Origin: JANWWM01 sp046292465
GTDB lineage: Bacteria > Bacteroidota > Chlorobiia > Chlorobiales > Thermochlorobacteraceae
Length of the DNA: 60,597 bases
Reading direction: 5' to 3'
Assembly: GCA_046292465.1 (NCBI GenBank)
Contig: JBKBRB010000015.1
Span: 1 to 60,597 of the forward strand
Below the pieces are notes generated by a model, which saw only the letters and a program-made list of their open reading frames with translations, ran no database searches and was not told where the DNA came from. Shown one piece after another: positions 40,648 through 49,335 of the stretch (its first letter is position 1; the number at the start of each line of letters is the position of its first letter). A program made the position numbers and the translations under genes.

Positions 40648-41694
40648 CTACGCTGCCGGCGATGCAGTGACGGAACGATGTGCCTCAATGAGTTGCACGA
40701 GAGCCTCTTTTGCCTTGCCGGTTTCAATCACTTCTTTGGCTTTCTCAAATCCTTCTTGCATGGTCTCGGCTTTTCCGCCAACATAAATTGCCATGCCGCT
40801 GGCATAAACGGCGGCGTCGCGTTTGGCTTCATCGGCGCGATTCTCAACAATGTCCCACACAATTTTAACGCTTTCTTGCAAACTGCCGCCTTGCAATTCT
40901 TCTAAACGTCGGCGTTTGAATCCGAAATCTTCTGGGTGAAGGGTATAGCTTGTTACGGACGCATTTTTCAATTCGGAGACATATGTCGCGCCGCAAATGT
41001 TTGGTTCATCGAGCGAAATGCCCTCTTTGGTTGCACCATTGACGACAAGGCAATGCTCTGCGCCGCGCTGACGCAAAACTTGAGCAAACATGCCTGTGAG
41101 TTCTTTGTCGTAGACACCGACGAGTTGGCGCGTAATGAGCGCGGGATTTGCAAGCGGTCCAACCATATTAAAAATCGTGCGAATGCCTAACTCGCGTCGT
41201 GCTTTCGCCACCGACTTCATGGCTTTGTGATAATTTGGTGCGTAAAGAAACGCATAGCTGGTTTTGTCAAAAATGGCTTTCGTTTGTTCAGGATTCAAAT
41301 TGATGTTGATGCCTAATGCCTCGAGCACATCAGCACTGCCGCATTGACTTGAAATGGAACGATTGCCGTGTTTGGCGATTTTCACGCCCGCTGCGTTGGC
41401 AATGATGGAAGCAACCGTCGAGATGTTGAACGTGCCGCTGGCGTCGCCGCCTGTGCCACATGTATCAATGGCTTCGGGGTGCAAGTCGATTTTCTCTACT
41501 CGCCTCAACAAGGCATTAACGGCACCATAAATTTCTTCAATCGTTTCTCCCTTTTGTCGAAGCAAGACGAGAATTGCTGCAATAACCGCGTCAGAGGCTT
41601 TGCCATCCATGACCTCGCTGACCATAGTTTCCATTTGCGTGCTTGTCAGATTCATTCCATTGATGAGGGCTACGACGGCTTCTTTCGGAGTCAT
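40648..41694 (-). CDS. trpD: anthranilate phosphoribosyltransferase
   Basis: 348 residues. DTCGTGGDASGTFNISTVAS binds PRPP, KHGNRSISSQCGSADVLEAL and FNMVGPLANPA are further conserved blocks. It joins anthranilate and PRPP in the second committed step of tryptophan synthesis. No other trp gene is present. It abuts the upstream aminotransferase gene (stop at 41695) and closes a five-gene minus-strand run. Confidence 0.96.
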   Translation of the reverse strand: MTPKEAVVALINGMNLTSTQMETMVSEVMDGKASDAVIAAILVLLRQKGETIEEIYGAVNALLRRVEKIDLHPEAIDTCGTGGDASGTFNISTVASIIANAAGVKIAKHGNRSISSQCGSADVLEALGININLNPEQTKAIFDKTSYAFLYAPNYHKAMKSVAKARRELGIRTIFNMVGPLANPALITRQLVGVYDKELTGMFAQVLRQRGAEHCLVVNGATKEGISLDEPNICGATYVSELKNASVTSYTLHPEDFGFKRRRLEELQGGSLQESVKIVWDIVENRADEAKRDAAVYASGMAIYVGGKAETMQEGFEKAKEVIETGKAKEALVQLIEAHRSVTASPAA

Positions 41695-42834
41695 TTACTG
41701 TAATTGTTTGAGTTGTGAAAATACTTCATCACACTCATCGCTTGTGTTGTAGAAGTGAGGTGAAAATCGCAAATAATTTTCTCTCAACGAAATTTCTATG
41801 CCACGCGCCGTAAGCGTTTTGAACACTTCTTCCGCGTTGTTCAGATTTTTAACCGAGATAATTCCCGACCGATTCGCACGCGTGGGGTTGCACAGCAATT
41901 CAAATCCGCCGTTAGTTAAGTTGTTGGAGAAGTATTCCGAGAGCGATAAAATTTTTTCGCTAATGGCATCAATTCCGATTTCTTCAAAGAGTTCAAAGGC
42001 GGCGTTCATGCCAACAAGTCCTATCCAGTTGTAAGTGCCAAGTTCGTAGCGTGAAGCATCTTGTTTGAGTGGCTTATGGTAATAGGAAAAATCCCACGCC
42101 TCTTCAACGCTGAGCCAACCAACGAAAACAGGGTTGAGCCGCGCCAAAAGGTCATCGCTGAAATACGCCACGCCTGTGCCCATTGGCGACATGCCCCACT
42201 TGTGCGCCCCTGCCGCCAAAAAATCGACCTTCGTGCAATCAATCGGCATTGCGCCTAAGGCTTGAATCGCATCTATCGAGAGCAAGCAATTTTTTCGCCG
42301 ACACACTTCTGAAAGTTCATCAAGGTTCAAACGAAAGCCCGAAAGAAACTGCACATAACTTAGCGACACAAGGCGCGTTTTCGGCGTAATGCGTTTTTCA
42401 ATTTCATCGATGCGAATTTCGCCGTCATGGTCTTTCAAAAAGTCAACTTCAACGCCTTGCTTTCGGAGCACAAGAAACGGCTGGATGTTTGACGGGAACT
42501 CGCGTTCATAAAGGAGCACGCGCTCGCCGTGCTTCCAATCAAGCCCTTGCGCGAGCAGGTTCAAGCCGTAACTCGTATTGGGAACAAAGGCAAGGTTTCG
42601 CACATTGGCATGTAGCATTCGCGCAAGTCGCGCACGCAAGGCGTTGAGCGTCGGCATCAAGGTCGTAAAGTAATTTTCCACATCGGTCTCGCTTCGCTCT
42701 TTGAGAAAGGCTTCGATAGCAGAAACCACGCGGCGCGATAAGGGCGAGACAGCCGCGTGATTGAAATAAATGCCTCGTTCTGCACTTGGAAAAAGTGCGC
42801 GTGCAGACTCTGTATCTAATCGCGCTTCCGTCAT
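41695..42834 (-). CDS. class V aminotransferase-fold PLP enzyme
   Basis: 379 residues. YFNHAAVSPLSRRVVSAIEA, FVPNTSYGLNLLAQGLDW, LSIDAIQALGAMPIDCTKV (PLP Asp) and LAAGAHKWGMSPMGTGVAYF (PLP Lys in AHKW) define a member of the cysteine desulfurase/isopenicillin N epimerase-like group. No desulfurase Cys loop is evident, so a true IscS role is unlikely. Substrate unknown. It sits between an ABM-domain gene (3 bases) and trpD (abutting). Confidence 0.88.
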   Translation of the reverse strand: MTEARLDTESARALFPSAERGIYFNHAAVSPLSRRVVSAIEAFLKERSETDVENYFTTLMPTLNALRARLARMLHANVRNLAFVPNTSYGLNLLAQGLDWKHGERVLLYEREFPSNIQPFLVLRKQGVEVDFLKDHDGEIRIDEIEKRITPKTRLVSLSYVQFLSGFRLNLDELSEVCRRKNCLLSIDAIQALGAMPIDCTKVDFLAAGAHKWGMSPMGTGVAYFSDDLLARLNPVFVGWLSVEEAWDFSYYHKPLKQDASRYELGTYNWIGLVGMNAAFELFEEIGIDAISEKILSLSEYFSNNLTNGGFELLCNPTRANRSGIISVKNLNNAEEVFKTLTARGIEISLRENYLRFSPHFYNTSDECDEVFSQLKQLQ

Positions 42835-42837
42835 TTT

Positions 42838-43152
42838 TTAGGTTTCTTGTTGGAATGATTCTCGTGGATAAATGCGCTCGTAACTAACCGCGCTCGGCTT
42901 TGAGCGCATCAGCGGTTTGACTTTCGCCCAAGTCGATTTGAACAGGTCGCTTTTGCGATAGGTCTCCAAATGCTCGATCGAATCCCAAAAACTATATGTC
43001 GTGAAAGAATGCGCATCGTCAATTTCGCGATAGAGCTCCAAGCCACGACAGCCTTCAAAAGAACGAATGTGATGGTTCATTTCCTCAAAAATTTCAAGGA
43101 AACGCTCGCTGGTTTCAGGCGAGAAGTGCATTCGAACAAGGCGAATAATCAT
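42838..43152 (-). CDS. antibiotic biosynthesis monooxygenase (ABM)-fold protein
   Basis: 104 residues. MIIRLVRMHFSPETSERFLE, CRGLELYREIDDAHSFTTYS, FWDSIEHLETYRKSDLF match the ferredoxin-like ABM fold, a dimeric family with quinol monooxygenases and haem-degrading enzymes. The Asn/Trp/His set of IsdG haem oxygenases is not clear, so the reaction cannot be assigned. It lies between the M28 peptidase and class V enzyme genes. Confidence 0.82.
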   Translation of the reverse strand: MIIRLVRMHFSPETSERFLEIFEEMNHHIRSFEGCRGLELYREIDDAHSFTTYSFWDSIEHLETYRKSDLFKSTWAKVKPLMRSKPSAVSYERIYPRESFQQET

Positions 43153-43166
43153 CGTCCAACAAGTTA

Positions 43167-44780
43167 TTATGGCACTACGGCAAGTTTGGCTTTAAGAGGC
43201 TTTCGTGGCAATTTTTCATCGCGCATCGCGGCATGATAGACGAAGCTTGCCACGATAATCGCGTTATGCTTCATGTCTTCCTCGACAAATCGCTCGTAAG
43301 TGTCCATGTTGGAGTGGTGCGTCCAAGTGCCGTATTCCATTGGGTCTTGAATGAATTGAAAGCCGGGCAAGCCGATGGCGTCGAACGAAAGGTGGTCAGT
43401 TCCGCCCGTGTTGGAGAGCGAGACGGTTGTGGCGTTCCACTCTTTGAACGGCTCGAGCCACGCACGGAAAATAGAACGGCACGCTGCGTTTTGTTGAAGG
43501 TAGATGCCGCGAATATGCCCACCGCCGTTATCGATGTTGAAGTAGGCAGAGAATTTTTCGTAGTCTCGCGTTACACGGAGCGTGTCGTCGCCCTTGCCTT
43601 CGTCGCTAACGGCAAGGTAATCGGGCGTGTTGCCAAAGTGCTTTTTGACGTAGGCGGCTGAGCCGAGCAAGCCTTGTTCTTCGCCCGACCACAGTCCGAT
43701 GCGAATGGTTCGTCGTGGCTGAACACCGATGGCTTTTAAGAGACGCACGGCTTCCATCACGATGGCGCTGCCTGCGCCGTTGTCGGTCGCGCCTGTTCCG
43801 CTGTGCCATGAATCCAGATGCGCGCCGAGCATAACGATTTCATCTTTCAAATCCGTGCCTTCAATTTCGGCGATGGTATTGAAGCATTCGGTTGCGTCGT
43901 AGGTCTCAACTTCCATATCCAACTCCAATTCTACCTTGATGTTTTTTTGGAGCAAGCGATAGAGCCGTCCGTAGTGTTCGGGGTTGAGCGAAATTTGTGT
44001 GAGCACCGTGCCTTCTTTAGTTCGATAGGGACGCGGGCGGTCGCGCCAATTCTGACTTGGTGCAACCGGCATTGACGCATTTGAGAGCGCAATTGAACCT
44101 GCTGTGCCACGATAGGTCAAATCCAACACGGCGAGTGGCTTTTCATCGAAGAGAAATTGCATGCGAAGGTAATTGAGCTGTTGTCGCTTCAAGGCTTCGG
44201 GCGAAAGTTGAAACCGCTCTTTGGACGGCGCGGCGACGGTAGCATTGGCAAGCCCCAAAAGCGATTCGGCATCGTGCCGCTTGGCAATCGGCTTATCGTT
44301 GAACTTTGGCGGTTCATAGTCGGAAATCATCACAAACTTGCCACGCAATTTGCCTTTGTATTTTTTGAAATCGTCTTCGTCTTTAACATCGAGAAAAATC
44401 ACTTCGCCCTTGCCGCGCTTGCCTTCCGACCACGCTTTCGGAAACGACATCACGGGAAAAGTTGTGAAGGGCGTTCTTGCGGTCAGGGCATATCGCTTCA
44501 GTTCCCAGCCTTTGCCGAAAGGCGACCACGCCTCGAGTCGAGCGTTTTTCAGCCCCCATTTTTCAAACTGCGATTTCGTCCATTCATTAGCGCGAAGAAG
44601 TTGCTTTGAGCCTGTGAGCCTTGGTCCGTAGACATCGGTGAGCATGCTGGCAATTTCCATGACCTGCGAGCGGTTTAAGCCTTCGTCTTTGAGTTTAGCA
44701 ATGACGGCGGTGTCGACGGGCTCTTGCGCCAAAACGCTCTGAAGCGAAAAGAGAAGCAGAACGATGAAGATGCGTTTCAT
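43167..44780 (-). CDS. secreted M28 family zinc aminopeptidase
   Basis: 537 residues with a signal peptide (MKRIFIVLLLFSLQSVLAQ). A PA-like insert spans about 130-240. The catalytic domain has LGAHLDSWHSGTGATDNGAG (first zinc ligands and bridging Asp), WSGEEQGLLGS (catalytic Glu and ligand Glu), a further Asp in YFNIDNGGGHI, and a late His in YGTWTHHSNMDTYE. It should cleave N-terminal residues of peptides in the periplasm. There is no T9SS sorting domain. Confidence 0.92.
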   Translation of the reverse strand: MKRIFIVLLLFSLQSVLAQEPVDTAVIAKLKDEGLNRSQVMEIASMLTDVYGPRLTGSKQLLRANEWTKSQFEKWGLKNARLEAWSPFGKGWELKRYALTARTPFTTFPVMSFPKAWSEGKRGKGEVIFLDVKDEDDFKKYKGKLRGKFVMISDYEPPKFNDKPIAKRHDAESLLGLANATVAAPSKERFQLSPEALKRQQLNYLRMQFLFDEKPLAVLDLTYRGTAGSIALSNASMPVAPSQNWRDRPRPYRTKEGTVLTQISLNPEHYGRLYRLLQKNIKVELELDMEVETYDATECFNTIAEIEGTDLKDEIVMLGAHLDSWHSGTGATDNGAGSAIVMEAVRLLKAIGVQPRRTIRIGLWSGEEQGLLGSAAYVKKHFGNTPDYLAVSDEGKGDDTLRVTRDYEKFSAYFNIDNGGGHIRGIYLQQNAACRSIFRAWLEPFKEWNATTVSLSNTGGTDHLSFDAIGLPGFQFIQDPMEYGTWTHHSNMDTYERFVEEDMKHNAIIVASFVYHAAMRDEKLPRKPLKAKLAVVP

Positions 44781-44801
44781 TGAATTGTCTTTGTTGGTTT
44801 G

Positions 44802-46139
44802 TTAATGTTCAGGTTGAGTTTTTCGCACGAAGACACTCAATATCCGATTTCCATCGAGTTTCTCAATCTCGAATTCTAAATCGGCATATCGCACACGCTG
44901 TTTTTCGTCAGGAATTTCGCCTGTGAAATGCATGATGAACCCGCCAAGTGTGTCATAACTTTGCTCGTCTTCTGTTTGAAACTGCGCGATGGGCTTGCCC
45001 AAAATTTCACTGGCTTCTTCAAGCGAAATGCTGGCATCGAACCAAACCGAGCCATCGTTGAAGGTTTTGTGAAGCGGCGCTTCTGTTTTGGCGGCAGGTG
45101 AAAGTTCGCCGACGATTTCTTCAATGACATCTTCGAGTGTTACAATTCCTGCTGTTCCGCCATATTCATCAACCACGACGGCAAGGTGCATGCGGGTTTT
45201 TTGAAACTCGCGTAACACATCGTCCAAGTGCTGCGTTTCGGGCACGAAAATCGGCTGACGCGCAATTTTAAGCCATTGCTCTTTATCGAACTTTTTGCGC
45301 GTGTTCATATACTTGACCAAATCTTTGACGTAAATCACGCCCAAAATGTGGTCGAGGTTTTCTTCGTAAAGCGGCAAGCGCGACCGCTTCGTTTTGACAA
45401 TCAACTCGATAACCTCTTGAATGGAAGTTTCTACATCAATGGCAATAATGTCGGTGCGCGGCGTCATGACTTTGCGCACGGGCTTTTCGCGAAAGCCAAG
45501 CACGCTATCAATCAAGCGTTTTTCGGTTTGTTCTAAATTCGCTCGCTCAATGCCGAGTTCAGCAATGGCTTGAATTTCCTCGTCGGAAAATTCCTGTTTG
45601 CCTCGCACTTTGAGTTTCAATTCAATCACCAGCGACTCCAAAAACTTCGAGCCTTGAATCGCCGCTTCGGTGAAAGGATAAAAGAGAATTTGAAAAAAAC
45701 TCACGACGCGCACTGCACGCACCGCAACCGATTCAGGGTGCTTTGCCGCAAAGGTTTTGGGCGCAATCTCTCCAAAAATTAAAATGATAAACGCCGTCGC
45801 AACCACCACGAGCGCAAACGGCAAAGCACTTCCTTCAAGGTGCAACGCTTTTTCTTCAATCCATCTTTGAGTAAACGAGACCGCCGTTATGACGAGCGCG
45901 GCATTTGCGAGCGTATTGCCAATCAGCATCGTCGCCAAAAGCCGTTTCGGAGTTGCAAGCAACGATTGAATCTTTGCAAACACAGCGTCGCTTGGTGCGC
46001 GCTCATTGATGATGGTATTTTTTAGCGAAAAAAACGCAGCCTCGCTGGCGGAAAAAAATGCGGAAAATCCAAGTAAAATCGGAAGGGCAATAACCAGCGG
46101 TGCGTAACTCAAAAGAAACTCTGATAAGTCTATATCCAT
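44802..46139 (-). CDS. hemolysin/CorC-HlyC family protein (CNNM + CBS pair)
   Basis: 445 residues from ATG 46139 (MDIDLSEFLLSYAPLVIALP); an in-frame ATG 14 codons upstream adds a polar leader unlike the family. The DUF21/CNNM membrane domain (about 1-190) has FFSASEAAFFSLKN and ALVVVATAFIILIFGEIAPK. The CBS pair (about 200-335) has VRKVMTPRTDIIAIDV and HLAVVVDEYGGTAGIVTLED. A C-terminal CorC_HlyC domain completes it. The family is linked to Mg2+/Co2+ efflux. First gene of the 40648-46139 minus-strand run. Confidence 0.92.
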   Translation of the reverse strand: MDIDLSEFLLSYAPLVIALPILLGFSAFFSASEAAFFSLKNTIINERAPSDAVFAKIQSLLATPKRLLATMLIGNTLANAALVITAVSFTQRWIEEKALHLEGSALPFALVVVATAFIILIFGEIAPKTFAAKHPESVAVRAVRVVSFFQILFYPFTEAAIQGSKFLESLVIELKLKVRGKQEFSDEEIQAIAELGIERANLEQTEKRLIDSVLGFREKPVRKVMTPRTDIIAIDVETSIQEVIELIVKTKRSRLPLYEENLDHILGVIYVKDLVKYMNTRKKFDKEQWLKIARQPIFVPETQHLDDVLREFQKTRMHLAVVVDEYGGTAGIVTLEDVIEEIVGELSPAAKTEAPLHKTFNDGSVWFDASISLEEASEILGKPIAQFQTEDEQSYDTLGGFIMHFTGEIPDEKQRVRYADLEFEIEKLDGNRILSVFVRKTQPEH

Positions 46140-46308
46140 CAATTCTCGTGAATGTCGTTCTGCTCCATGAGACAAAGCCAACCTGCAATCGGCGTGAAGT
46201 TAATCAACACTTCCATGAAAAATCGACGAAACTTTTAACAAATAAATGTTGTAACACGGATTGATTCAATTCAAATTTAACCATTCAAACATAATGCTCA
46301 TTCTACAC

Positions 46309-46905
46309 ATGAGGAAATCACTTGCTTCTCTTTTAGTTGCACTTTTTCTTTCTGTGGCAGGCACAAGTGCATTTGCGCAAGGCATTTGGACGATTGACGG
46401 CTCGCACTCCGATGTCTCGTTTAATGTCTCACACTTGGTTGTTTCAGAAGTGACAGGAAAGTTCAAGAAGTTCGACGGTGAACTCAAAGCCAAGAACGAC
46501 GACTTCACCGACGCTGAAATTGCATTCACAATTGACGCCGCTAGCATCAACACCGAAGATGAAAAACGCGATGGACATTTGCGCAGTGCGGATTTCTTTG
46601 ACGTCGCCAAATATCCAACGATAACATTCAAAAGCAAGTCGTTCAAGAAAGTTGACGGCAGTAAGTATAAACTCGTCGGCGACCTCACGATGCACGGCGT
46701 AACGAAAACCGTTGAGCTCGACGTCGTTTTCAAAGGCACAGCAAAGAGTCCGTGGGGGCAAACTGTTGGCGCGTTCAAACTCTCAGGCGCAGTTGACCGA
46801 AAAGATTTCGGGCTAACATGGAACAAGACGCTTGACAATGGCGGCTTGCTCGTTGGCGAAATCGTCAATATCAGCGCCAACATTGAAATTATCAAGAAAT
46901 CGTAA
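46309..46905 (+). CDS. YceI family periplasmic lipid-binding protein
   Basis: 198 residues from ATG 46309, chosen because it begins a good signal peptide (MRKSLASLLVALFLSVAGTS ending AFAQ); earlier in-frame ATGs at 46261 and 46294 would lengthen the leader. The mature lipocalin-like fold has WTIDGSHSDVSFNVSHLVVS, GKFKKFDGELKAK, DEKRDGHLRSADFFDVAKYP and LVGDLTMHGVTKTVELDV. YceI proteins bind polyisoprenoids such as isoprenoid quinones or carotenoids in the periplasm. Transcribed divergently from the CorC-like gene. Confidence 0.93.
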   Translation: MRKSLASLLVALFLSVAGTSAFAQGIWTIDGSHSDVSFNVSHLVVSEVTGKFKKFDGELKAKNDDFTDAEIAFTIDAASINTEDEKRDGHLRSADFFDVAKYPTITFKSKSFKKVDGSKYKLVGDLTMHGVTKTVELDVVFKGTAKSPWGQTVGAFKLSGAVDRKDFGLTWNKTLDNGGLLVGEIVNISANIEIIKKS

Positions 46906-46950
46906 GAGTTTTAACCTCATCATCGTAACTTCATCACCTATAAACGCAAA

Positions 46951-47121
46951 ATGTTCTTTACCAACATGACCAACACACAGCAACTTTTCCGGGATATTCA
47001 ACACTGGTTTTCAAAAGGAAATTCGGTTTATGAAGTTCAAGGCAAGGTAAATCAAAAGTATCGATTGATTATCCCGCTTTCGCTTTTAGAGCGTCTTTCC
47101 GAAGTTCAGGAAACTGTCTAA
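46951..47121 (+). CDS. 56-residue hypothetical protein
   Basis: From ATG 46951 to TAA 47121 the frame encodes MFFTNMTNTQQLFRDIQHWF, then KGNSVYEVQGKVNQKYRLII and PLSLLERLSEVQETV. An alternative start is Met6. Composition is natural, with two amphipathic helices around a short beta-like part (SVYEVQGKVNQKYRLIIPLS). It lies 45 bases after the YceI gene. No family recognised. Confidence 0.55.
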   Translation: MFFTNMTNTQQLFRDIQHWFSKGNSVYEVQGKVNQKYRLIIPLSLLERLSEVQETV

Positions 47122-47171
47122 CGCCCACCTCTCTTGCCTTTTGGCGCGACATTTTGTTGAATTATTTTCCC

Positions 47172-47179
47172 GTATCTTT
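47172..47179 (+). promoter_or_regulatory. putative -7 element before the MarR gene
   Basis: GTATCTTT ending 60 bases before ATG 47240. TTTTG at 47152-47156 lies 16 bases upstream, somewhat short of the usual 19-21 spacing. Confidence 0.4.
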
Positions 47180-47239
47180 CGCCAAATATCTATCAACAAA
47201 ATGGTCGCGCCGTTTCCTCAACCTTAAAAACGGCGGCCG

Positions 47240-47704
47240 ATGAATAACGGTGTTATGAAACTTGAAGATGAAATCAAGCAGACGAAGCCGTTTCAAGATG
47301 AGTTCCACAAGGTGGAAGTAAATCTCATCTACACTTATCATTGGCTTCAATCACATGCTCAAGAGCGGCTAAACGGTACTGACATTACGCTTCAACAATA
47401 CAACATTTTGCGTATTTTGCGCGGACAGTATCCGAACCCTGCAACCATTGTGCTTCTCAAAGAGCGGATGCTCGACCGCGAGTGCGACGCCTCGCGCCTT
47501 GTCGACCGATTGGTGCAGAAAGCCCTCGTCTCGCGGACTATATGCTCCCACGACCGACGCAAGGTCAATGTGCTCATCACGCAAAAGGGATTGGCGTTAC
47601 TGAAGCTGATTGACCAACGTGAAAATTTTCTCAAACAACACGCAACTTTAAGCGAAGCCGAAGCCAAAACCTTGAACGCGCTGCTCGATAAACTGCGAGG
47701 ATAG
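47240..47704 (+). CDS. MarR family transcriptional regulator
   Basis: 154 residues. The winged-helix core spans about 30-130: LNGTDITLQQYNILRILRGQ, LKERMLDRECDASRLVDRLV (recognition helix region) and the wing LVSRTICSHDRRKVNVLITQ with the conserved DRR. C-terminal helices dimerise. Such proteins repress efflux or stress genes and respond to small ligands. Its target may be the preceding YceI/orphan genes or the gene itself; the sequence does not decide. Confidence 0.9.
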   Translation: MNNGVMKLEDEIKQTKPFQDEFHKVEVNLIYTYHWLQSHAQERLNGTDITLQQYNILRILRGQYPNPATIVLLKERMLDRECDASRLVDRLVQKALVSRTICSHDRRKVNVLITQKGLALLKLIDQRENFLKQHATLSEAEAKTLNALLDKLRG

Positions 47705-47706
47705 TC

Positions 47707-47734
47707 TCTCTCGAAAGTTTGTCTCTCGAAAGTT
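47707..47734 (+). repeat. 13-base tandem direct repeat between convergent genes
   Basis: TCTCTCGAAAGTT occurs at 47707-47719 and 47722-47734 (period 15), filling the gap between the MarR and ATP-grasp stop codons. A weak stem around the latter stop (AGCCA...TGGCT then TTTT) may help termination. Confidence 0.6.
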
Positions 47735-47740
47735 AGCCAC

Positions 47741-48946
47741 TTAATAGGTTGGCTTTTCAGCAGGCGGAATGTAGTGGAAGAAATCGCGATAAAATCGTTC
47801 TGTGTAAGATGCGAGCAGTTCCGCCACGCGCTCACGCTGTTCGGATTTCACGATGATGCCTGCATGATAGGGCTTGTGCATTTTCCAATACACTTCAGGG
47901 TCGTTGTAGCCCGATAAATCTGGCCATTCTTGCTTTGCTAATGACACCATCAACCCTGCGTAGTTGCGCTTGACTTCGGGGACTTTGTATTTTGTGCCTT
48001 GTGCTTCAAGTTTTGCCCACTCTGCCCAAAGATTCATTCCTGTTGCCGCCTCGACAAGTTCAACAATGTTTGCGCCGCCCACCCGCGCAGACGTTTCAAG
48101 AAAATAAAACTTCCCATCTTGCCCTTTGATAAACTCTGTGTGTGAGACGCCAATGTTATGCCCCATCGATTTCATGACTTGTTCGTTAAGCGCGAGCAAG
48201 GCTTGTTCATCAGGCGAGCCGTATTCCATCGTGCGCGTCGTGAAGACTGCGCCTTGATGCGCCACGTCCATCGGTGGCTTGCCATATTCGCTAGCAATCG
48301 CGAAAATCACTTTCCGATTTTGAATGATAGAATCGACGTGATAGACATTGCCCGGAACATATTGCTCCATCAAGTAGAACGACTGTTTATCGCCGAGTTT
48401 ATCTAAGGCGTGCCAAAACTCATCTTCGCTATGCACTTTGATAATGCCTGCGGCGGAAGCAGCAGAGCGTGGCTTGATAAGATGTGGAAACGGCACGCGC
48501 GCAAGGTAATCTTTGATATCGCTGTAATTCAAGATGTGGACGAACTCTGGAACAGGAAGACCGTCCTCTTTGGCTTTGATGCGCATAGCGAGTTTATCGC
48601 GGAAGTATCGAGCCGTCGTATCCCCCATGCCGCCGATGCGCAAGTGTTCACGAAGAGCCGCTGCAACTTCCACATCGTAGTCGTCAAGTGCGACGATTTT
48701 ATCAATCTTCACCGTTCGCGCTAAGTAACTGACGCCGAAAATCACATCTTGGCGATTCCACTCCTTGTTGTTGTCAGGAATGTAGTAAATCTCGTCGATG
48801 AAGTCGCGAGGCCAATCGGCATGTTCAAGGCTTTTAGAGGTGAGTAGAATCACGCGGCAACCTTGTCGCTTGGCTTCACGCAGGAACTCTTGTCCTTTTT
48901 CGTAACTGGCAAGGCATAGAAAGGTCAGGGATTTAGACTTCGGCAT
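47741..48946 (-). CDS. ATP-grasp domain-containing ligase
   Basis: 401 residues. An N-terminal preATP-grasp domain (SLTFLCLASYEKGQEFLREA) precedes the ATP-grasp fold (about 115-320): FPHLIKPRSAASAAGIIKVH binds ATP, YLMEQYVPGNVYHVDSIIQN and YFLETSARVGGANIVELVEA hold the Mg2+ ligands. The C-terminal part ends HYIPPAEKPTY. It should couple ATP hydrolysis to an acyl-phosphate ligation, as in carbamoyl-phosphate synthase-like or peptide ligases. Substrates unknown. It is preceded by a long structured leader with a terminator 74 bases before its ATG. Confidence 0.87.
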   Translation of the reverse strand: MPKSKSLTFLCLASYEKGQEFLREAKRQGCRVILLTSKSLEHADWPRDFIDEIYYIPDNNKEWNRQDVIFGVSYLARTVKIDKIVALDDYDVEVAAALREHLRIGGMGDTTARYFRDKLAMRIKAKEDGLPVPEFVHILNYSDIKDYLARVPFPHLIKPRSAASAAGIIKVHSEDEFWHALDKLGDKQSFYLMEQYVPGNVYHVDSIIQNRKVIFAIASEYGKPPMDVAHQGAVFTTRTMEYGSPDEQALLALNEQVMKSMGHNIGVSHTEFIKGQDGKFYFLETSARVGGANIVELVEAATGMNLWAEWAKLEAQGTKYKVPEVKRNYAGLMVSLAKQEWPDLSGYNDPEVYWKMHKPYHAGIIVKSEQRERVAELLASYTERFYRDFFHYIPPAEKPTY

Positions 48947-49335
48947 AATGGTTTGATATTGTTTTGTTGATAGCGATGGTTGGAGAAAGATTCAATTTTT
49001 GCGCTTCATTTGCAAATTCAAAAAAGCCGTGCGCGCTGTGTGGGGGTAACAGCGCGAAGCACGGTTGTGGTTTTAATTCGAGTTCGACAGCGGATAAAAA
49101 ACAAACAAGAGAAAGCAAGTGGGCGAGAGCGCCAGTAACTCGCCTGACAACTTGCCATCGCAAAGAACTTTGTGGGAGTGCTATTTTTTGAAGGGGAATC
49201 TTAAAAGTCGTTTTTCGTCAGTCTGTTACACAGGGGGTATGGGAGGACTGGGACTGACTGATTGTTGTAGTGCAAATATCGGATATTTCAAGGGGGGTGA
49301 GTTATTCCGATTGTTACATTTTTATGACACTATTG
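48947..49335 (-). other. 389-base structured gap upstream of the ATP-grasp gene
   Basis: No convincing gene on either strand. Besides the terminator at 49020-49064, two hairpins stand out: GCAAGT plus GGGCGAG-region (49115-49126) pairing with the CTCGCC...ACTTGC region complement up to 49155, two stacked 6-base-pair helices; and GTCAGTC (49217-49223) / GACTGAC (49252-49258). G-runs occur at 49232-49236 and 49292-49297. The layout would suit a cis-regulatory leader, an sRNA, or an unusually long 3' region of the response-regulator gene. Confidence 0.5.
49020..49064 (-). terminator. intrinsic terminator 74 bases before the ATP-grasp start
   Basis: On the minus strand CCGTGC, a TTC bulge, GCGCTGT, a 9-base loop, ACAGCGC and GCACGG form a 13-base-pair stem, directly followed by C and six T (49025-49020). 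The T-tract is on the minus strand only, so it is oriented with the response-regulator and ATP-grasp genes. Confidence 0.8.

Noticed and set aside
46266..46895. 209-codon minus-strand frame opposite the YceI gene
   Set aside because: The plus strand encodes an unmistakable YceI protein with signal peptide; the antisense frame is Ser-rich shadow.
49228..49300. G-quadruplex from the G-runs near 49232-49297
   Set aside because: Only three close runs of three or more G are present, with the next one over 30 bases away, so a stable quadruplex is doubtful.
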